Notes: a model not told the origin generated them from the sequence alone. Numbered from the stretch's first letter, positions 1 through 9,256 are shown. The stretch: 64,000 nt of DNA from Pseudomonadota bacterium (GCA_036339585.1 JAYZAS010000006.1:1-64000); one strand, 5' to 3'. Numbers and translations: made by a program.

Positions 1-242
1 TCAAGCTCTTATGATTCGCCTTCGCCCGAGAAGTGTTGAAACAGAAGGATAGCGGGGATAACCGGGATGGACCTTTTTGCAGTAGCGCCGCGTTGATTTC
101 TATGGACACAACAAACTAAACTAGGCCCGACAGTAATGATCAATTTGGCACGTTCGTGGAGTTGTAATGTTTGTTTGAAAACGGACTCAGACTGTCACGA
201 AACCGTCTTCAATGACACTACAGCTTGAGGCAGGAGGAATAT
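1..242. other. Left edge, no confident gene
   Basis: No complete gene is visible here. A short plus-strand frame enters from the left edge and stops at a TAG near 52; it could be the tail of an upstream gene, but it is too short to assign. The rest is non-coding and leads to the strong ribosome-binding site of the first small gene at 243. Confidence 0.3.
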
Positions 243-470
243 ATGGCCGAAGGAAAAAAGCCCGAACAGATGCGTGCGATTTCAATAGTTGCATCCGCAG
301 CAGCTTATTGGAGTGATATCGAACTACAGCATCCGGCTGCGGAGTATTTAGCGGCTCAGCTTTCTGAAACACGAAAGGGTTATGCGGATGTGCGTGGAAC
401 AATGGCTTTTGAGGATGAGCCGTCAAGCTTTGTGGCAGCCATATTTGAAACCCGGGATACGGGCGAATGA
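243..470 (+). CDS. AtzG/GatC-like small amidase partner (putative)
   Basis: A 75-residue acidic protein encoded directly before an amidase. The ATG at 243 is chosen because AGGAGG lies five bases upstream (232-237); a TTG at 225 would place that site inside the gene. The C-terminus carries FEDEPSSF, resembling the short C-terminal motif (acidic-EPA-x-F) of DUF4089/AtzG-type proteins, the GatC-like small subunits of AtzE-type amidases. The next small gene (1987-2172) has GDEPSHVF at the same place. The stop overlaps the amidase start by four bases (ATGA), so translation is probably coupled. A stabilising small subunit is inferred from context and the tail motif; overall similarity is weak and the protein could be something else. 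Confidence 0.65.
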   Translation: MAEGKKPEQMRAISIVASAAAYWSDIELQHPAAEYLAAQLSETRKGYADVRGTMAFEDEPSSFVAAIFETRDTGE

Positions 471-1906
471 GAGCTATGAATCCATCTAGGAGTGCTCTTT
501 TAGACCTCACACTTGTCGAGGCGGCCAACGCTATTGCTACTGGGGCGGTGACTTCTGTCGCCCTTACCGAAGCCGCCTTGGACGCTTTTGAGATCTGGAA
601 CCCATCGATCAACGCCACAATCTGGCTTGACCGGGAAGAAGCGCTTGAAAAAGCTACAGCGCTCGACGCCAAGCGGGCAGCGGGCGAAACGCTCGGGCCC
701 TTGCATGGCGTTCCCCTTGCGCATAAAGACATGTATTATCAAACCGGAAAATTATCTACCTGTGGCTCAAAGATCCGCGCAAATTTCAGACCGGATGTCA
801 CAGCAACGGTCATTGACCGCCTACACTCCGCCGGGTCAATCACTCTTGGTGGCTTGAACATGGCCGAGTTTGCGCAAAATCCGACTGGTCATAATACCCA
901 CTTTGGTGATTGCCATAATCCATGGAAGCGAGACTATTGCACTGGCGGTTCGTCCTCAGGGTCAGGTGCGGCGGTGAGCGCTCGGTGTGTTACGGCTGCC
1001 CTTGGGTCAGATACCGGCGGCTCAATCCGCCTGCCTGCAGGCATCTGTGGCGTAACCGGTATCAAAGCCACGCAGGGCCGTGTGTCACGTTACGGCGTAA
1101 TGCCGTTGTCACATTCCTGTGACAACGTGGGACCCCTAGCACGTACGGCACGAGACTGCGCACGTGTGCTCAGTGTGATAGCCGGACCAGATCCAAGAGA
1201 TCCGACAGCGCTCGCAGATCCACCGCCCGATTATGAGACCGCTCTTACCGGCGATATCAGAGGTCTGAAAGTTGGTGTGCCAACCAACTATTACCTCGAG
1301 GGTGTAAATGAGGAAGTGCAAGCGGCATTTGATGCTGCACTAGCTACAATGAAGGATCTTGGCGCGACAATCATTTCCGTCAAACTTCCATTAATGGATA
1401 CCATTTCGACTTATGGCAACATACTTTCGCGCTGTGAAAGCGTGACAATTCATAGCGATTGGCTCCGCATACGGCCACAAGACTACTCAGTGCATGTAGG
1501 GTCACGAAACTTCCCTAGCGCAGCAATCCCCGCATCTTACTATCTGGAAGCATTGAACCGTCGCGGTCCGATACTACGCACTTTTGCAAAAGAGGTTTTT
1601 AGCAAGGTTGATGTGTTTGCCAGTCCAACTATTCGAACAAAAGTTCCGACACTGGATGCAACGCGCATGGACACTGGCGAACCAGAAAACATAAAAGCCT
1701 TCAGCGCAGTATCACTAAATACACGACCTGCAAACTATCTTGGTTTACCGGCGATAAGCACGCCTTGCGGTTTTGATAGCGATGGACTACCAATAGGTCT
1801 GATGATACACGGGCGCCCGTTGGGTGAAGCACGCACTCTAAGGGTAGCTGACGCTTTTCAAAAAGCCACTGAGTGGCACAAGCGACGGCCCAAGCCAACA
1901 GTGTAA
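467..1906 (+). CDS. Amidase-signature hydrolase (AtzE/GatA-like)
   Basis: A 479-residue amidase of the Ser-cisSer-Lys family. The catalytic Lys lies in PLAHKDMY, and the glycine/serine-rich signature GGSSSGSGAA is followed by GSDTGGSIRLPAG with the nucleophile serine. Length and layout match GatA and AtzE. These enzymes hydrolyse C-N amide bonds; the substrate cannot be read from sequence. No GatB lies nearby, so a role in tRNA amidation is unlikely. The ATG at 467 overlaps the stop of the small gene upstream; an internal ATG at 476 is possible. It probably forms one unit with the second small-protein/amidase pair downstream. Confidence 0.88.
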   Translation: MRAMNPSRSALLDLTLVEAANAIATGAVTSVALTEAALDAFEIWNPSINATIWLDREEALEKATALDAKRAAGETLGPLHGVPLAHKDMYYQTGKLSTCGSKIRANFRPDVTATVIDRLHSAGSITLGGLNMAEFAQNPTGHNTHFGDCHNPWKRDYCTGGSSSGSGAAVSARCVTAALGSDTGGSIRLPAGICGVTGIKATQGRVSRYGVMPLSHSCDNVGPLARTARDCARVLSVIAGPDPRDPTALADPPPDYETALTGDIRGLKVGVPTNYYLEGVNEEVQAAFDAALATMKDLGATIISVKLPLMDTISTYGNILSRCESVTIHSDWLRIRPQDYSVHVGSRNFPSAAIPASYYLEALNRRGPILRTFAKEVFSKVDVFASPTIRTKVPTLDATRMDTGEPENIKAFSAVSLNTRPANYLGLPAISTPCGFDSDGLPIGLMIHGRPLGEARTLRVADAFQKATEWHKRRPKPTV

Positions 1907-1986
1907 ACGAATCTTTCGGCATTTGCATAAGCTCTAATAATCCTGATAATACGTATTTAAACAAAAATGCACCGGGGAGTAAGCTA

Positions 1987-2172
1987 ATGACTGATAACTG
2001 GCCCAATGTCTTGGCCCATGCAGACTTAGAAAAAACCTATGAACGATTCCCAGACGATGTGCGGGAGGCACTGGTCTCAGCACGGAAATTTACTGATCAA
2101 GTGCAGTTTGAATTGGGATACGGCGATGAGCCTTCACATGTGTTCCAAGCTAAGCTTGCCGCGAAACAATAA
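1987..2172 (+). CDS. AtzG/GatC-like small amidase partner (putative)
   Basis: A 61-residue protein between two amidase genes. The ATG at 1987 has a GGGGAG site about seven bases upstream; upstream in-frame codons run back into the preceding amidase tail and are not favoured. The helical N-terminal part (FPDDVREALVSARKF) and the C-terminal GDEPSHVFQAK resemble the small protein at 243-470 and the DUF4089/AtzG tail motif. The second amidase starts 17 bases later. The repeated order small protein then amidase supports a partner-subunit role. The family assignment is by motif only. Confidence 0.65.
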   Translation: MTDNWPNVLAHADLEKTYERFPDDVREALVSARKFTDQVQFELGYGDEPSHVFQAKLAAKQ

Positions 2173-2189
2173 TTAGGGAAGGTTTGATC

Positions 2190-3584
2190 ATGGATGAAGA
2201 TCTCTTCTTCTTAAGTGCGGCTGAAGCTGGTCGAAAAATTGCCTCTAAAGAATTATCCTCGACAGAATTGACCACAGCATTGTTGGCCCGGACCGATGCC
2301 ATAGATGGAAATCTCCACGCCTATATTCGTTTACTCCGCGATGAAGCATTGGCGTCTGCGAAGGCCGCTGATGAAGCTTTAGCAAATGGTGATATAAAAG
2401 GGCCACTGCATGGTGTGCCGGTGGCCCTGAAAGATATAATTGATTTGCAAGGCGTGCATACGACCGCACATTCCAGACTGCTGCTGGACAACATTGCCAC
2501 GGCTGATGCGTTTGTTACCAGCAAGCTAAAACATGCCGGTGCCGTGATTACTGGCAAGCTTGCAACCCATGAGTTTGCAATTGGTGGCCCAGCATTCGAC
2601 TTACCCTTTCCACCTGCGCGTAACCCCTGGAATCGAGAACATCACCCAGGCGGATCTTCATCTGGCGCTGGTGCCAGCGTGGCAGCAGGCATGGTACCTG
2701 CCGCGCTCGGAAGCGATACGGGCGGCAGTGTACGTAATCCAGCCTCCTGCTGCGGAATTGTTGGTATCAAGCCAACTTATGGACGGGTCAGCCGACGGGG
2801 AGTGATCCCCCTATCTTTTTCGCTTGATAACGTTGGTCCATTGACCCGCACCGTTGAAGATAGTGCCCTCATTTTGTCTATCATCGCAGGACATGATCCG
2901 GCTGATCCCGCGAGCGCATCGAGACCCATTGATGATTATTTTAAAGAACTCAAAGATGGAGTGAGAGGTCTAAAAATTGGCTTGATCCGGCATTTTTACA
3001 ATGAAGATATGATTGCGGATGCGGAGATGGCAGAGAGCATTGAAAGCGCCGCAAAACTACTTTCCAGCCTTGGGGCAGAGGTGAAAGAGATCCGGTTACC
3101 AAATCTAGAACAATACTCAGCATGTAGCCGCATTATTATGCTGAGTGAGGCCTACGCAATCCACCAAAAAGACCTAAAATTCAAGCCAGATAGTTATTCT
3201 GCTTCAAGTCGGCGCCGCATCTTACCGGGCGCCTTTTTTAGCGCAGCTGATTATGTCAACGCTACTCGCAAGCGCACGCAACTGATTGACGCGTTTCATG
3301 ACGCAATGACAGGCATGGATGCGGCGATTACGGTTTCTAGCCACGAAACACCTGCAAACCTCTCGGATATGCAAGAGGTTGAGCGGACTTATGGCCGACA
3401 GGCGCGCACACCGTTCAACTTAATCGGGAACCCGGCGATTGCGATACCGAGCGGTTTTCATTCAAATGGCCTCCCATTAGCACTTCAGATTGTTAGCCGA
3501 GCTTTTGATGAGGCTATGTGCTTTCGAATTGCTTGGGCGATTGAGCAAGAACTCAACTTAGGAATGAAGCGGCCGCCTGTCTAA
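2190..3584 (+). CDS. Amidase-signature hydrolase (AtzE/GatA-like)
   Basis: A 464-residue amidase, paralogous to the one at 467-1906. It has the Lys motif PVALKDII, the signature [14 protein letters not shown], and [13 protein letters not shown] with the catalytic serine. The ATG at 2190 is supported by AGGGAAGG seven to eight bases upstream; a TTG two codons earlier is less likely. The insert after the signature (HFYNEDM) and [10 protein letters not shown] resemble the third amidase at 9702-11324 more than the first. The pairing with its own small upstream gene suggests distinct two-subunit enzymes with different substrates. The exact reaction is unknown. Confidence 0.88.
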   Translation: MDEDLFFLSAAEAGRKIASKELSSTELTTALLARTDAIDGNLHAYIRLLRDEALASAKAADEALANGDIKGPLHGVPVALKDIIDLQGVHTTAHSRLLLDNIATADAFVTSKLKHAGAVITGKLATHEFAIGGPAFDLPFPPARNPWNREHHPGGSSSGAGASVAAGMVPAALGSDTGGSVRNPASCCGIVGIKPTYGRVSRRGVIPLSFSLDNVGPLTRTVEDSALILSIIAGHDPADPASASRPIDDYFKELKDGVRGLKIGLIRHFYNEDMIADAEMAESIESAAKLLSSLGAEVKEIRLPNLEQYSACSRIIMLSEAYAIHQKDLKFKPDSYSASSRRRILPGAFFSAADYVNATRKRTQLIDAFHDAMTGMDAAITVSSHETPANLSDMQEVERTYGRQARTPFNLIGNPAIAIPSGFHSNGLPLALQIVSRAFDEAMCFRIAWAIEQELNLGMKRPPV

Positions 3585-3637
3585 GTCCCCCTACCATTAA
3601 TTAAAGTGCCAAATGCTTTTGAAGGAGAACTTTAATT

Positions 3638-4786
3638 ATGAAATTCTCAAATCTTTCGCTTTTTGCGGTGGCTGTCACTTTATTTCTTTCAGGGGTTTTT
3701 ATCTCAACAGAGACCCTAGCAGACCATGGACCTGAGAGGATGTGGCAACGGCAAATTAAGCCGTATTTCAAAGCGCATGAAACAGGGATGGTAGGACCAT
3801 TTAAGGTGAACATGGAGAGTTTTGGAAGGGAACTACCGAGTACGGTAAAACAAATAAAAAAACAAAATTTCGACGAATTCTTTGACGATGAATACAATCT
3901 CGCCGCAATAGTTAGAAAAAATAACAAAGTTGTCTATGCACGATTTGACGATAATAGAAAAATCAATTCTCAAACGCCTATTCAGGGAATGTCGATGTCA
4001 AAAACAGCATTAGGTGCTGCGGTTGGTAGCCTTGTATGCGATGGGTCTATTAAATCACTTGACGATGAAATTGGTACTTATGCCGTTGGATTAAGAGAAA
4101 CAGCTTATAATAAAATATCGATACGTAATGTTTTGCAGATGAATAGTGGTGTAACCCCGCTAGGGCGAAGAGACGTAAGACTGGCCAATCAAATGGCTAT
4201 GGGAATGAAAAAATTTGCTGGGAACGCGGATGTTCTGGCGGCTGTACACCATTTCAAAGGTACATCTCGCAAACAAGGCGAACAGCATAATTATCATTCC
4301 GCAGACCCTTTTGCGCTCTCGGTACTTGTTTTTGAACTTACGGGTAAATCGGTTGCACAAATTTTTTATGAGACCGTCTTTAAACGATTTGGGCCTAATG
4401 GACAAATGCATTGGGTAGCGGACAACAAGGGCCGGACAGTTTCTCAAGCCAGGTTGGTAATGACCGCTCCTGACTGGAATTCATTTGGTCAGTTTATAAT
4501 TGATGAGGTTAAGTCTGAGAGTTGTATGGGCAGATTTTTTAAGGAAGGAATTTCCTCTTCTGTATCCACACATCGTGAAAACGTAAGATATGGTTTTCAG
4601 TTTTGGGTTTATGATGTTGATGGTGAGAGCGCAATCACCATGACTGGTCACGGTGGTTTTTTCAATATCCTTAGCGTAGAAAAAAACACTGTGATTTCTA
4701 TTTTTTCAGTAGATGAAGAATACGAAGCAGGTAATTTATTCAGTAACGGCGTTTTGGCAAAAATTGCTTCAGAGATTGTCAGATGA
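3638..4786 (+). CDS. Secreted beta-lactamase-fold serine hydrolase
   Basis: A 382-residue protein with an N-terminal signal peptide (hydrophobic residues about 5-24). The class C beta-lactamase/esterase motifs are present: SMSK near residues 119-122 (nucleophile Ser, general base Lys), a Tyr motif YHS near 219, and HGG in TGHGGFF near the C-terminus. The family includes penicillin-binding proteins, esterases and D-aminopeptidases, so the substrate is open. AGGAG lies upstream of the ATG. A second, diverged member is at 11583-12632. It is probably periplasmic, and its own transcript may end at the hairpin over the stop codon. Confidence 0.82.
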   Translation: MKFSNLSLFAVAVTLFLSGVFISTETLADHGPERMWQRQIKPYFKAHETGMVGPFKVNMESFGRELPSTVKQIKKQNFDEFFDDEYNLAAIVRKNNKVVYARFDDNRKINSQTPIQGMSMSKTALGAAVGSLVCDGSIKSLDDEIGTYAVGLRETAYNKISIRNVLQMNSGVTPLGRRDVRLANQMAMGMKKFAGNADVLAAVHHFKGTSRKQGEQHNYHSADPFALSVLVFELTGKSVAQIFYETVFKRFGPNGQMHWVADNKGRTVSQARLVMTAPDWNSFGQFIIDEVKSESCMGRFFKEGISSSVSTHRENVRYGFQFWVYDVDGESAITMTGHGGFFNILSVEKNTVISIFSVDEEYEAGNLFSNGVLAKIASEIVR

Positions 4787-4799
4787 TCATTGATCATCT
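4781..4799 (+). terminator. Hairpin over the hydrolase stop codon
   Basis: AGATGATCA and TGATCATCT form a perfect 9-bp inverted repeat around one central T, overlapping the TGA stop of the serine hydrolase. A realistic hairpin pairs six bases around CATTG and is followed by TTTATAAA. It may be a weak terminator; it could equally be an operator-like palindrome. Confidence 0.4.
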
Positions 4800-4910
4800 T
4801 TATAAATACGCTTTAGTAACATTTAAAAGTTCTTACTCTTGAAGATGAGATACATCGAATGACAGACAGGACAAATCGCAAGCTTCAAAGTCTAAATTTA
4901 ACAAGTGACC

Positions 4911-5855
4911 CTATACTGCGAGGATAGGCTCGCCTTGGAGAGAGATAGACTCCTTTCCATCCACGCCCACCGGCACGTCGCCAACAAGTGTCACTCGGTA
5001 AAACTGACGGTCGAAATCAGATGCAAATATGTCTTTCGGTGCCAAATGAGACACGGCCCGATTATCCCAAAATGCAACACTACCGGGTTCCCATTTAAAA
5101 CGAACGGTAAATTCTGGCCGGACTATGTGTCCCCATAATATTTCGAGGACCCCTGCACTCTCCGTTGGCGTGAGATCGACAATATCCTTCAAGTGGGTTG
5201 GAGCAACATAAAGTGCTCGTTCACCGGTTTCCGGATGAACCCTTACCAATGGATGCTCGGATTCCAACGTTCGGTTTTTTATTTGTTCTGCATATTCCTT
5301 GGAAACGTTGGCGCCACCTGCCATACCATTTCTAAAAATGCCTCGCAAACCGCACACAAAGGCCTGCAACGCAGGTGATAAGGCGTTATAGGCAGCCATG
5401 AGATTCGTAAACTGTGTATCGCCTCCATAGGGCGGCACGATATCACCACGCAGGATTGAAGCCATCGGCGGGTTAATTGCTGCAGTAATGTCACAATGCC
5501 AGCCTGTCCAGGGACGTTGCCGAACCTGCTCGCGAAAATGATTAGCGCTGCGATTTTTAGAAATTGGATAAATTTCTGGATATTCACTATCGCTACCATA
5601 CACAGCATGCCCTGGTGTGCATTCACCAAATTGTTTTGCAAAATCTATGTGTTGTGCATGTGTCATAGCTTGGTCACGGAAGAAAACTACGCGCCACTTA
5701 AGTAAAGCCGCTCGTATTTCATCGATTTGTTGCTGCGTTAGCGGACGCGTTAAATCAACACCGCTAATTTCTGCACCAATATGAATTGTTAGAGGTGATA
5801 CTTCTATGGATTGCGATGCGACCTCAGCCGGTTCTTCGGAGATTTGTAAAGACAC
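4911..5855 (-). CDS. TauD/TfdA-family Fe(II)/2-oxoglutarate dioxygenase
   Basis: A 314-residue dioxygenase. The iron-binding facial triad is visible: H120-x-D122 in GWHCDIT and the distal His270 in WDNRAVSHLAP, followed by the oxoglutarate-binding Arg in DRQFYRVTL. Residues 25-60 match the usual TauD start (GAEISGVDL, then VVFFRDQ). The family hydroxylates taurine, alkylsulfates, phenoxyacetates and other acids; the substrate here is not determined. The start is GTG with GAGGGA nine bases upstream. It is a single gene, convergent with the upstream serine hydrolase, with a hairpin-forming repeat just before the start. Confidence 0.88.
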   Translation of the reverse strand: MSLQISEEPAEVASQSIEVSPLTIHIGAEISGVDLTRPLTQQQIDEIRAALLKWRVVFFRDQAMTHAQHIDFAKQFGECTPGHAVYGSDSEYPEIYPISKNRSANHFREQVRQRPWTGWHCDITAAINPPMASILRGDIVPPYGGDTQFTNLMAAYNALSPALQAFVCGLRGIFRNGMAGGANVSKEYAEQIKNRTLESEHPLVRVHPETGERALYVAPTHLKDIVDLTPTESAGVLEILWGHIVRPEFTVRFKWEPGSVAFWDNRAVSHLAPKDIFASDFDRQFYRVTLVGDVPVGVDGKESISLQGEPILAV

Positions 5856-5881
5856 GATAAATTTTCCCTCGGATATATGAT

Positions 5882-5905
5882 GTGGTGGTTAATTTGCACC
5901 ACCAC
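5882..5905. promoter_or_regulatory. Inverted repeat upstream of the TauD-like gene
   Basis: GTGGTGG and CCACCAC form a 7-bp perfect inverted repeat with a 10-base spacer, 27 bases before the GTG start of the dioxygenase. It could be an operator or an RNA hairpin in the leader. The regulator is unknown. Confidence 0.4.
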
Positions 5906-6154
5906 TAATAATCTTTTATCACCAATAAACCACAACGGTGCGCTCATAGATAGAGAGCAAGAGTCAAACACCATTATTAGTTTGCCGGGATAAAGGACAT
6001 TACATAATAAGCAGGGCCCCTCTCCACTGCAACATTACCCGCTGCTGATATCTGAATTATTGTACATTTACATGCCCCTACAAAGCATTTTTGCTGTTAT
6101 TTATCCGGATCAAGTTGCATGGAGTATGCTGGAGGACATTAGCAAAATATCCGG

Positions 6155-6646
6155 CTAGATTGGTAACTGTTCCAAAGAATGCCACGGGCCTGTTTTACCC
6201 TTTACGAGAAGATTACGCTTTTCAAGAAGCTTACTATCTTTCCAGGAGCATCCGCCAGACGGCCCTTCTCCAACATTATCTAATATTGGATTTAAGACAG
6301 TGCCCACTAAGTCTCTCTGAGACCAATTGCCTGGAGTACATTCTTGCCGTTCAAGCACACCGGACTTATCGACTGACCCCTCGCATTCTGCATCGCTTGA
6401 TGAGTTATGATGTAAGCACATGAATGTTATATCTACAGTTGCGGAATAGCGTTTTCCGTCCTGGGAGTAGACAATAACCAGCTCGCAACGCAACGGACCA
6501 TCTACACTACTATCGTCCGTCGTGGCCACTAAAGCCGCTTTATGGCCAGTCCAGTATGGTAATTTTGCGCTATCGTTGCGGTCTTCACCAAGTATCTATG
6601 AAGACAAAAACATAAACAAAAATCCGCCTATAATGGTTTTTTTCAT
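6155..6646 (-). pseudogene. Secreted protein gene broken by an amber stop
   Basis: An ATG at 6646 with AAGG upstream begins a signal peptide (MKKTIIGGFLFMFLSS) that is cut by TAG at 6598-6596. The same frame stays open after the stop for about 147 codons to 6155, giving a Cys-containing protein with pieces such as GPLRCELVIVYSQDGKRYSA and GNWSQRDL. A single CAG-to-TAG change would restore Gln right at the expected signal cleavage region. I do not recognise the mature domain. The gene may be recently inactivated, misread in assembly, or read through. Without the stop it would be about 163 residues. Confidence 0.6.
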
Positions 6647-6805
6647 TTTGAAACCTTGTTTGCCTGCGCCCCCGGAAAAGCTATCACCTAACACCGCATT
6701 ATGACAAAAACTCCATATAAAAATTAGGTATTAGAAACTTTTATGGTAGAATGAGAACCAGACATCAATAACAATATCTACGAATTCCACCTCTGAATAA
6801 TCGAT

Positions 6806-6835
6806 GAAACCCACTGAGCAGTGGGTTTCTTCATT
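6806..6835. terminator. Strong hairpin, probable terminator
   Basis: GAAACCCACT (6806-6815), loop GAGC, AGTGGGTTTC (6820-6829), then TTCATTT. The 10-bp perfect stem with a tetraloop and a partly T-rich tail looks like a rho-independent terminator. No gene ends immediately upstream on the plus strand. The minus-strand pseudogene starts at 6646, so the hairpin also insulates it from the MORN-repeat gene at 6925. Confidence 0.55.
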
Positions 6836-6924
6836 TAGACACTAGGGTTCGACAGTTTGCCTGAGATTCCACCCTAACCTCCCCGGCCAGCTGTCCGTAC
6901 TACGCTCTATTGGAACTTAATTTA

Positions 6925-7620
6925 ATGAAGCGCTGTCTTGTCCCAGTTTTTGTGCTATCTCTCTTGTTCCCCTCATTTGCGAGCGGTGAAACGCTGATTT
7001 GTAGAGTTACCGGATTGACCTGCTCCCGGATTGACTCTGAGGGCCTGGTTGAACGGGAGAACCTTTTCTACTATAGGCTTTCTGAGACACCCTTTACAGG
7101 GAAGGTGGCAGGCAAAGAGCGCGGGTCAATTAAGAACGGTAAGTGGGATGGCCCCTATATTCGTTACTATAACGATGGCGGGGTGCGGGTAAAGGGAACC
7201 TATTCGAATGGTCTATATCACGGCGTTTGGCTTTGGTATTTTCAGAGCGGGCAGTTGGAGACCAAACAAACCTATGAAAGGGACAGCAGGGATGGTCCCT
7301 ATCTCAATTATTACGAAAATGGACAGTTACGTGCCAAAGGAAGTTTCAAAAGTGATAAGTATGACGGCCCTTTTGTTTGGTACTACCAAGATGGGCAACT
7401 GTGGTCTAAAGGAAACTATAAGGACGGTTTAAGATACGGTTCCTGGTTAAAGTATCACAAAAATGGACAATTACAGGAGAAGGGAAACTTTAAGGGTGGA
7501 ATAAAAGACGGCTTGTGGAGTTTCTTTTTAAAGGATGGCACAAAACGAACTGCCCCATGCAGCCGCGGCTTTGATGAGGGTTCTGGCATGTACAAAGATG
7601 GAAAAAAAATTTCCAACTAA
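6925..7620 (+). CDS. Secreted MORN-repeat protein (YwqK-like)
   Basis: A 231-residue protein with a signal peptide (MKRCLVPVFVLSLLFPSFASG) followed by six or so repeats of about 23 residues of the type DGPYLNYYENGQLRAKGSFK. This is the toxin_YwqK/MORN_2 repeat, built from beta hairpins with conserved G, Y/W and G residues. Despite the 'antitoxin' name given to some homologs, no toxin gene is adjacent, so I do not infer a toxin-antitoxin function. It is probably a periplasmic or surface repeat protein. The ATG at 6925 is preferred over a TTG at 6910; the ribosome-binding site is weak. One intramolecular Cys pair (Cys near the start of the mature part) is possible. Confidence 0.75.
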   Translation: MKRCLVPVFVLSLLFPSFASGETLICRVTGLTCSRIDSEGLVERENLFYYRLSETPFTGKVAGKERGSIKNGKWDGPYIRYYNDGGVRVKGTYSNGLYHGVWLWYFQSGQLETKQTYERDSRDGPYLNYYENGQLRAKGSFKSDKYDGPFVWYYQDGQLWSKGNYKDGLRYGSWLKYHKNGQLQEKGNFKGGIKDGLWSFFLKDGTKRTAPCSRGFDEGSGMYKDGKKISN

Positions 7621-7768
7621 CCCGTGCCGCCCATGTTAACTCACATTGCCGGCGTGCCAGAGAAATATATGGCAGCATAGGATGTCACGATCACTGTTGC
7701 CGCTCACCTACATCGTTCACGGTTGTGCCTATTTATTGAAAACATTATTCCAAATGGAGTTACCAGAA

Positions 7769-9211
7769 ATGTCAAAAGCAGCTAACTTGATTTTCTTTCT
7801 TACGGACAATCATGCGCGGTCCATGCTCGGGTGTTACGGGCATCCAACCGTAAAGACGCCTAACCTAGACAAGATCGCTGAGATGGGTGTGCGTTTTGAC
7901 AATGCCTATTGCGCTAGCCCGCTTTGCTGCCCATCGCGCGCTGCTATGGCGAGCGGTTTATATCCTCATCAGAGTGGCTATTGGGATAATTACTTTGCAT
8001 ATGATGGAGTTCAAACATCGTGGCATGGCCAGTTGCGTGACGAAGGACGTGCCGCAGTTGCGGTCGGCAAACTTCATTACCTTTCCAGTGAAATTGCCCA
8101 GGGGTTTAGCGACGAAGTCGTTACCATGCACATTCATAAGGCAACGGGGGACCTAGTTGGCTTGCTGCGGGGGACAGACGAGGGTGTTCCTGAACGAATT
8201 AGCTTTCGCAACATGTACGGTGAGTCGGGAGTTGGAGAAGCGCCGTATCAAAAGTATGACCTTGATGTCACCAAGTGTGCAATAGAGTGGTTGAACAATG
8301 AAGCTCCAAAAATTAAAGAGCCTTGGGTTCTACTTGTGTCCTACGCCAGCCCGCACCCACCGTTCACAGTTCCTGAGCGTTTCTTTGATATGTATCCACT
8401 CGATAAAGTACCTATGCCTGTACAATGGGACGAGCGCAGTCGGCCAGATCACCCTGCCCTGAATCATATACGTCGAGTAGATTGCCTTTCAGAGCCGGTC
8501 GATGAAAATTTCGTGCGCCGCACCGTGGCAGGCTACTGTGGTTTGGTATCACACATTGATGAGCAAATTGGTGAGGTTATTCGCGCAGCGCGTGAGGGGG
8601 GCATTCTAGAGACCACGCGTTTACTTTATACGAGTGATCATGGTGAAGCAGCTGGCAATCATGGTATGTTCGGAAAATCAACGTTGTATGAACACTCACT
8701 TGGCATCCCCCTAATGATGTGTGGCCCTGATATCCGGAAAGGAACAGTTGTTAATGAAATCGTATCTAATGTGGATCTGTTTGATACCATTATTGAAAGT
8801 GTCGGGTCTTCGGTAAGAGGAAGCAACAATGATCGCATGGGAGCATCTCTTTGGCCCCTTATCGATGGCGTTCCAAATCCTCGTCTAGGCTTTGCCGAAG
8901 TTCATGTGAAGTCAACTAAGGATGCAGCGTATATGTTGCGAGAGGACAATATAAAGTTGATATACCACGTTAATTCTCCATCACAAATGTTTGATCTTAA
9001 AGCTGATCCCTTTGAAACTAATGACCTAGTTAACGACCCCGCCTACTCCGATACTTTGGGTCGCTTGGAGCGCGAACTGCGGAAAATTATTGATCCAGAG
9101 GAAGTAGACACGCGCGCAAAAACTGCTCAATTAATTCACGCAGAACGTAATGGTGGCGTCGATGCCATACGCATTCAACAAAATATCACTATGACACCAC
9201 CCCCAGCATAA
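7769..9211 (+). CDS. Type I sulfatase family enzyme
   Basis: A 480-residue arylsulfatase/choline-sulfatase-like enzyme. The formylglycine motif CCPSR starts at Cys53 (C-x-P-S-R), so it needs an anaerobic or FGE maturase from elsewhere in the genome. Metal-binding segments are visible as FLTDNHARSML near the N-terminus and TSDHGEAAGNHGMFGKST in the C-terminal half. No signal peptide is seen from the chosen start, ATG 7769 with GGAG nine bases upstream, so it is probably cytoplasmic like choline sulfatases. The substrate (sulfate, or phosphonate monoester in some relatives) is not determined. The upstream reading frame continues to 7646 but lacks coding character. Confidence 0.88.
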   Translation: MSKAANLIFFLTDNHARSMLGCYGHPTVKTPNLDKIAEMGVRFDNAYCASPLCCPSRAAMASGLYPHQSGYWDNYFAYDGVQTSWHGQLRDEGRAAVAVGKLHYLSSEIAQGFSDEVVTMHIHKATGDLVGLLRGTDEGVPERISFRNMYGESGVGEAPYQKYDLDVTKCAIEWLNNEAPKIKEPWVLLVSYASPHPPFTVPERFFDMYPLDKVPMPVQWDERSRPDHPALNHIRRVDCLSEPVDENFVRRTVAGYCGLVSHIDEQIGEVIRAAREGGILETTRLLYTSDHGEAAGNHGMFGKSTLYEHSLGIPLMMCGPDIRKGTVVNEIVSNVDLFDTIIESVGSSVRGSNNDRMGASLWPLIDGVPNPRLGFAEVHVKSTKDAAYMLREDNIKLIYHVNSPSQMFDLKADPFETNDLVNDPAYSDTLGRLERELRKIIDPEEVDTRAKTAQLIHAERNGGVDAIRIQQNITMTPPPA

Positions 9212-9215
9212 CACT

Positions 9216-9256
9216 ATTCGGGTTACCACGATTTGATAAAAACAACCGAATTTTTT
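9216..9256 (+). terminator. Possible weak terminator after the sulfatase
   Basis: ATTCGG (9216-9221) can pair with CCGAAT (9246-9251), followed directly by a T run. The stem is short and the loop long, so this is tentative. Confidence 0.3.

Noticed and set aside
187-732. Minus-strand 181-codon open frame over the first small gene and amidase
   Set aside because: It is antisense to two well-supported genes and has no family-like text or ribosome-binding site.
6091-6423. Plus-strand 110-codon frame
   Set aside because: It overlaps the amber-interrupted secreted gene on the other strand, which has a signal peptide and better coding character.
6740-6800. Possible tRNA remnant before the hairpin at 6806
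   Set aside because: A segment resembles a tRNA 3' end (ACGAATTCCACCTCTG), but the CCA, acceptor pairing and spacing do not fit.
6925-7620. Toxin-antitoxin reading of the YwqK-like protein
   Set aside because: No toxin partner is adjacent and the protein has a signal peptide, so only the repeat architecture is claimed.
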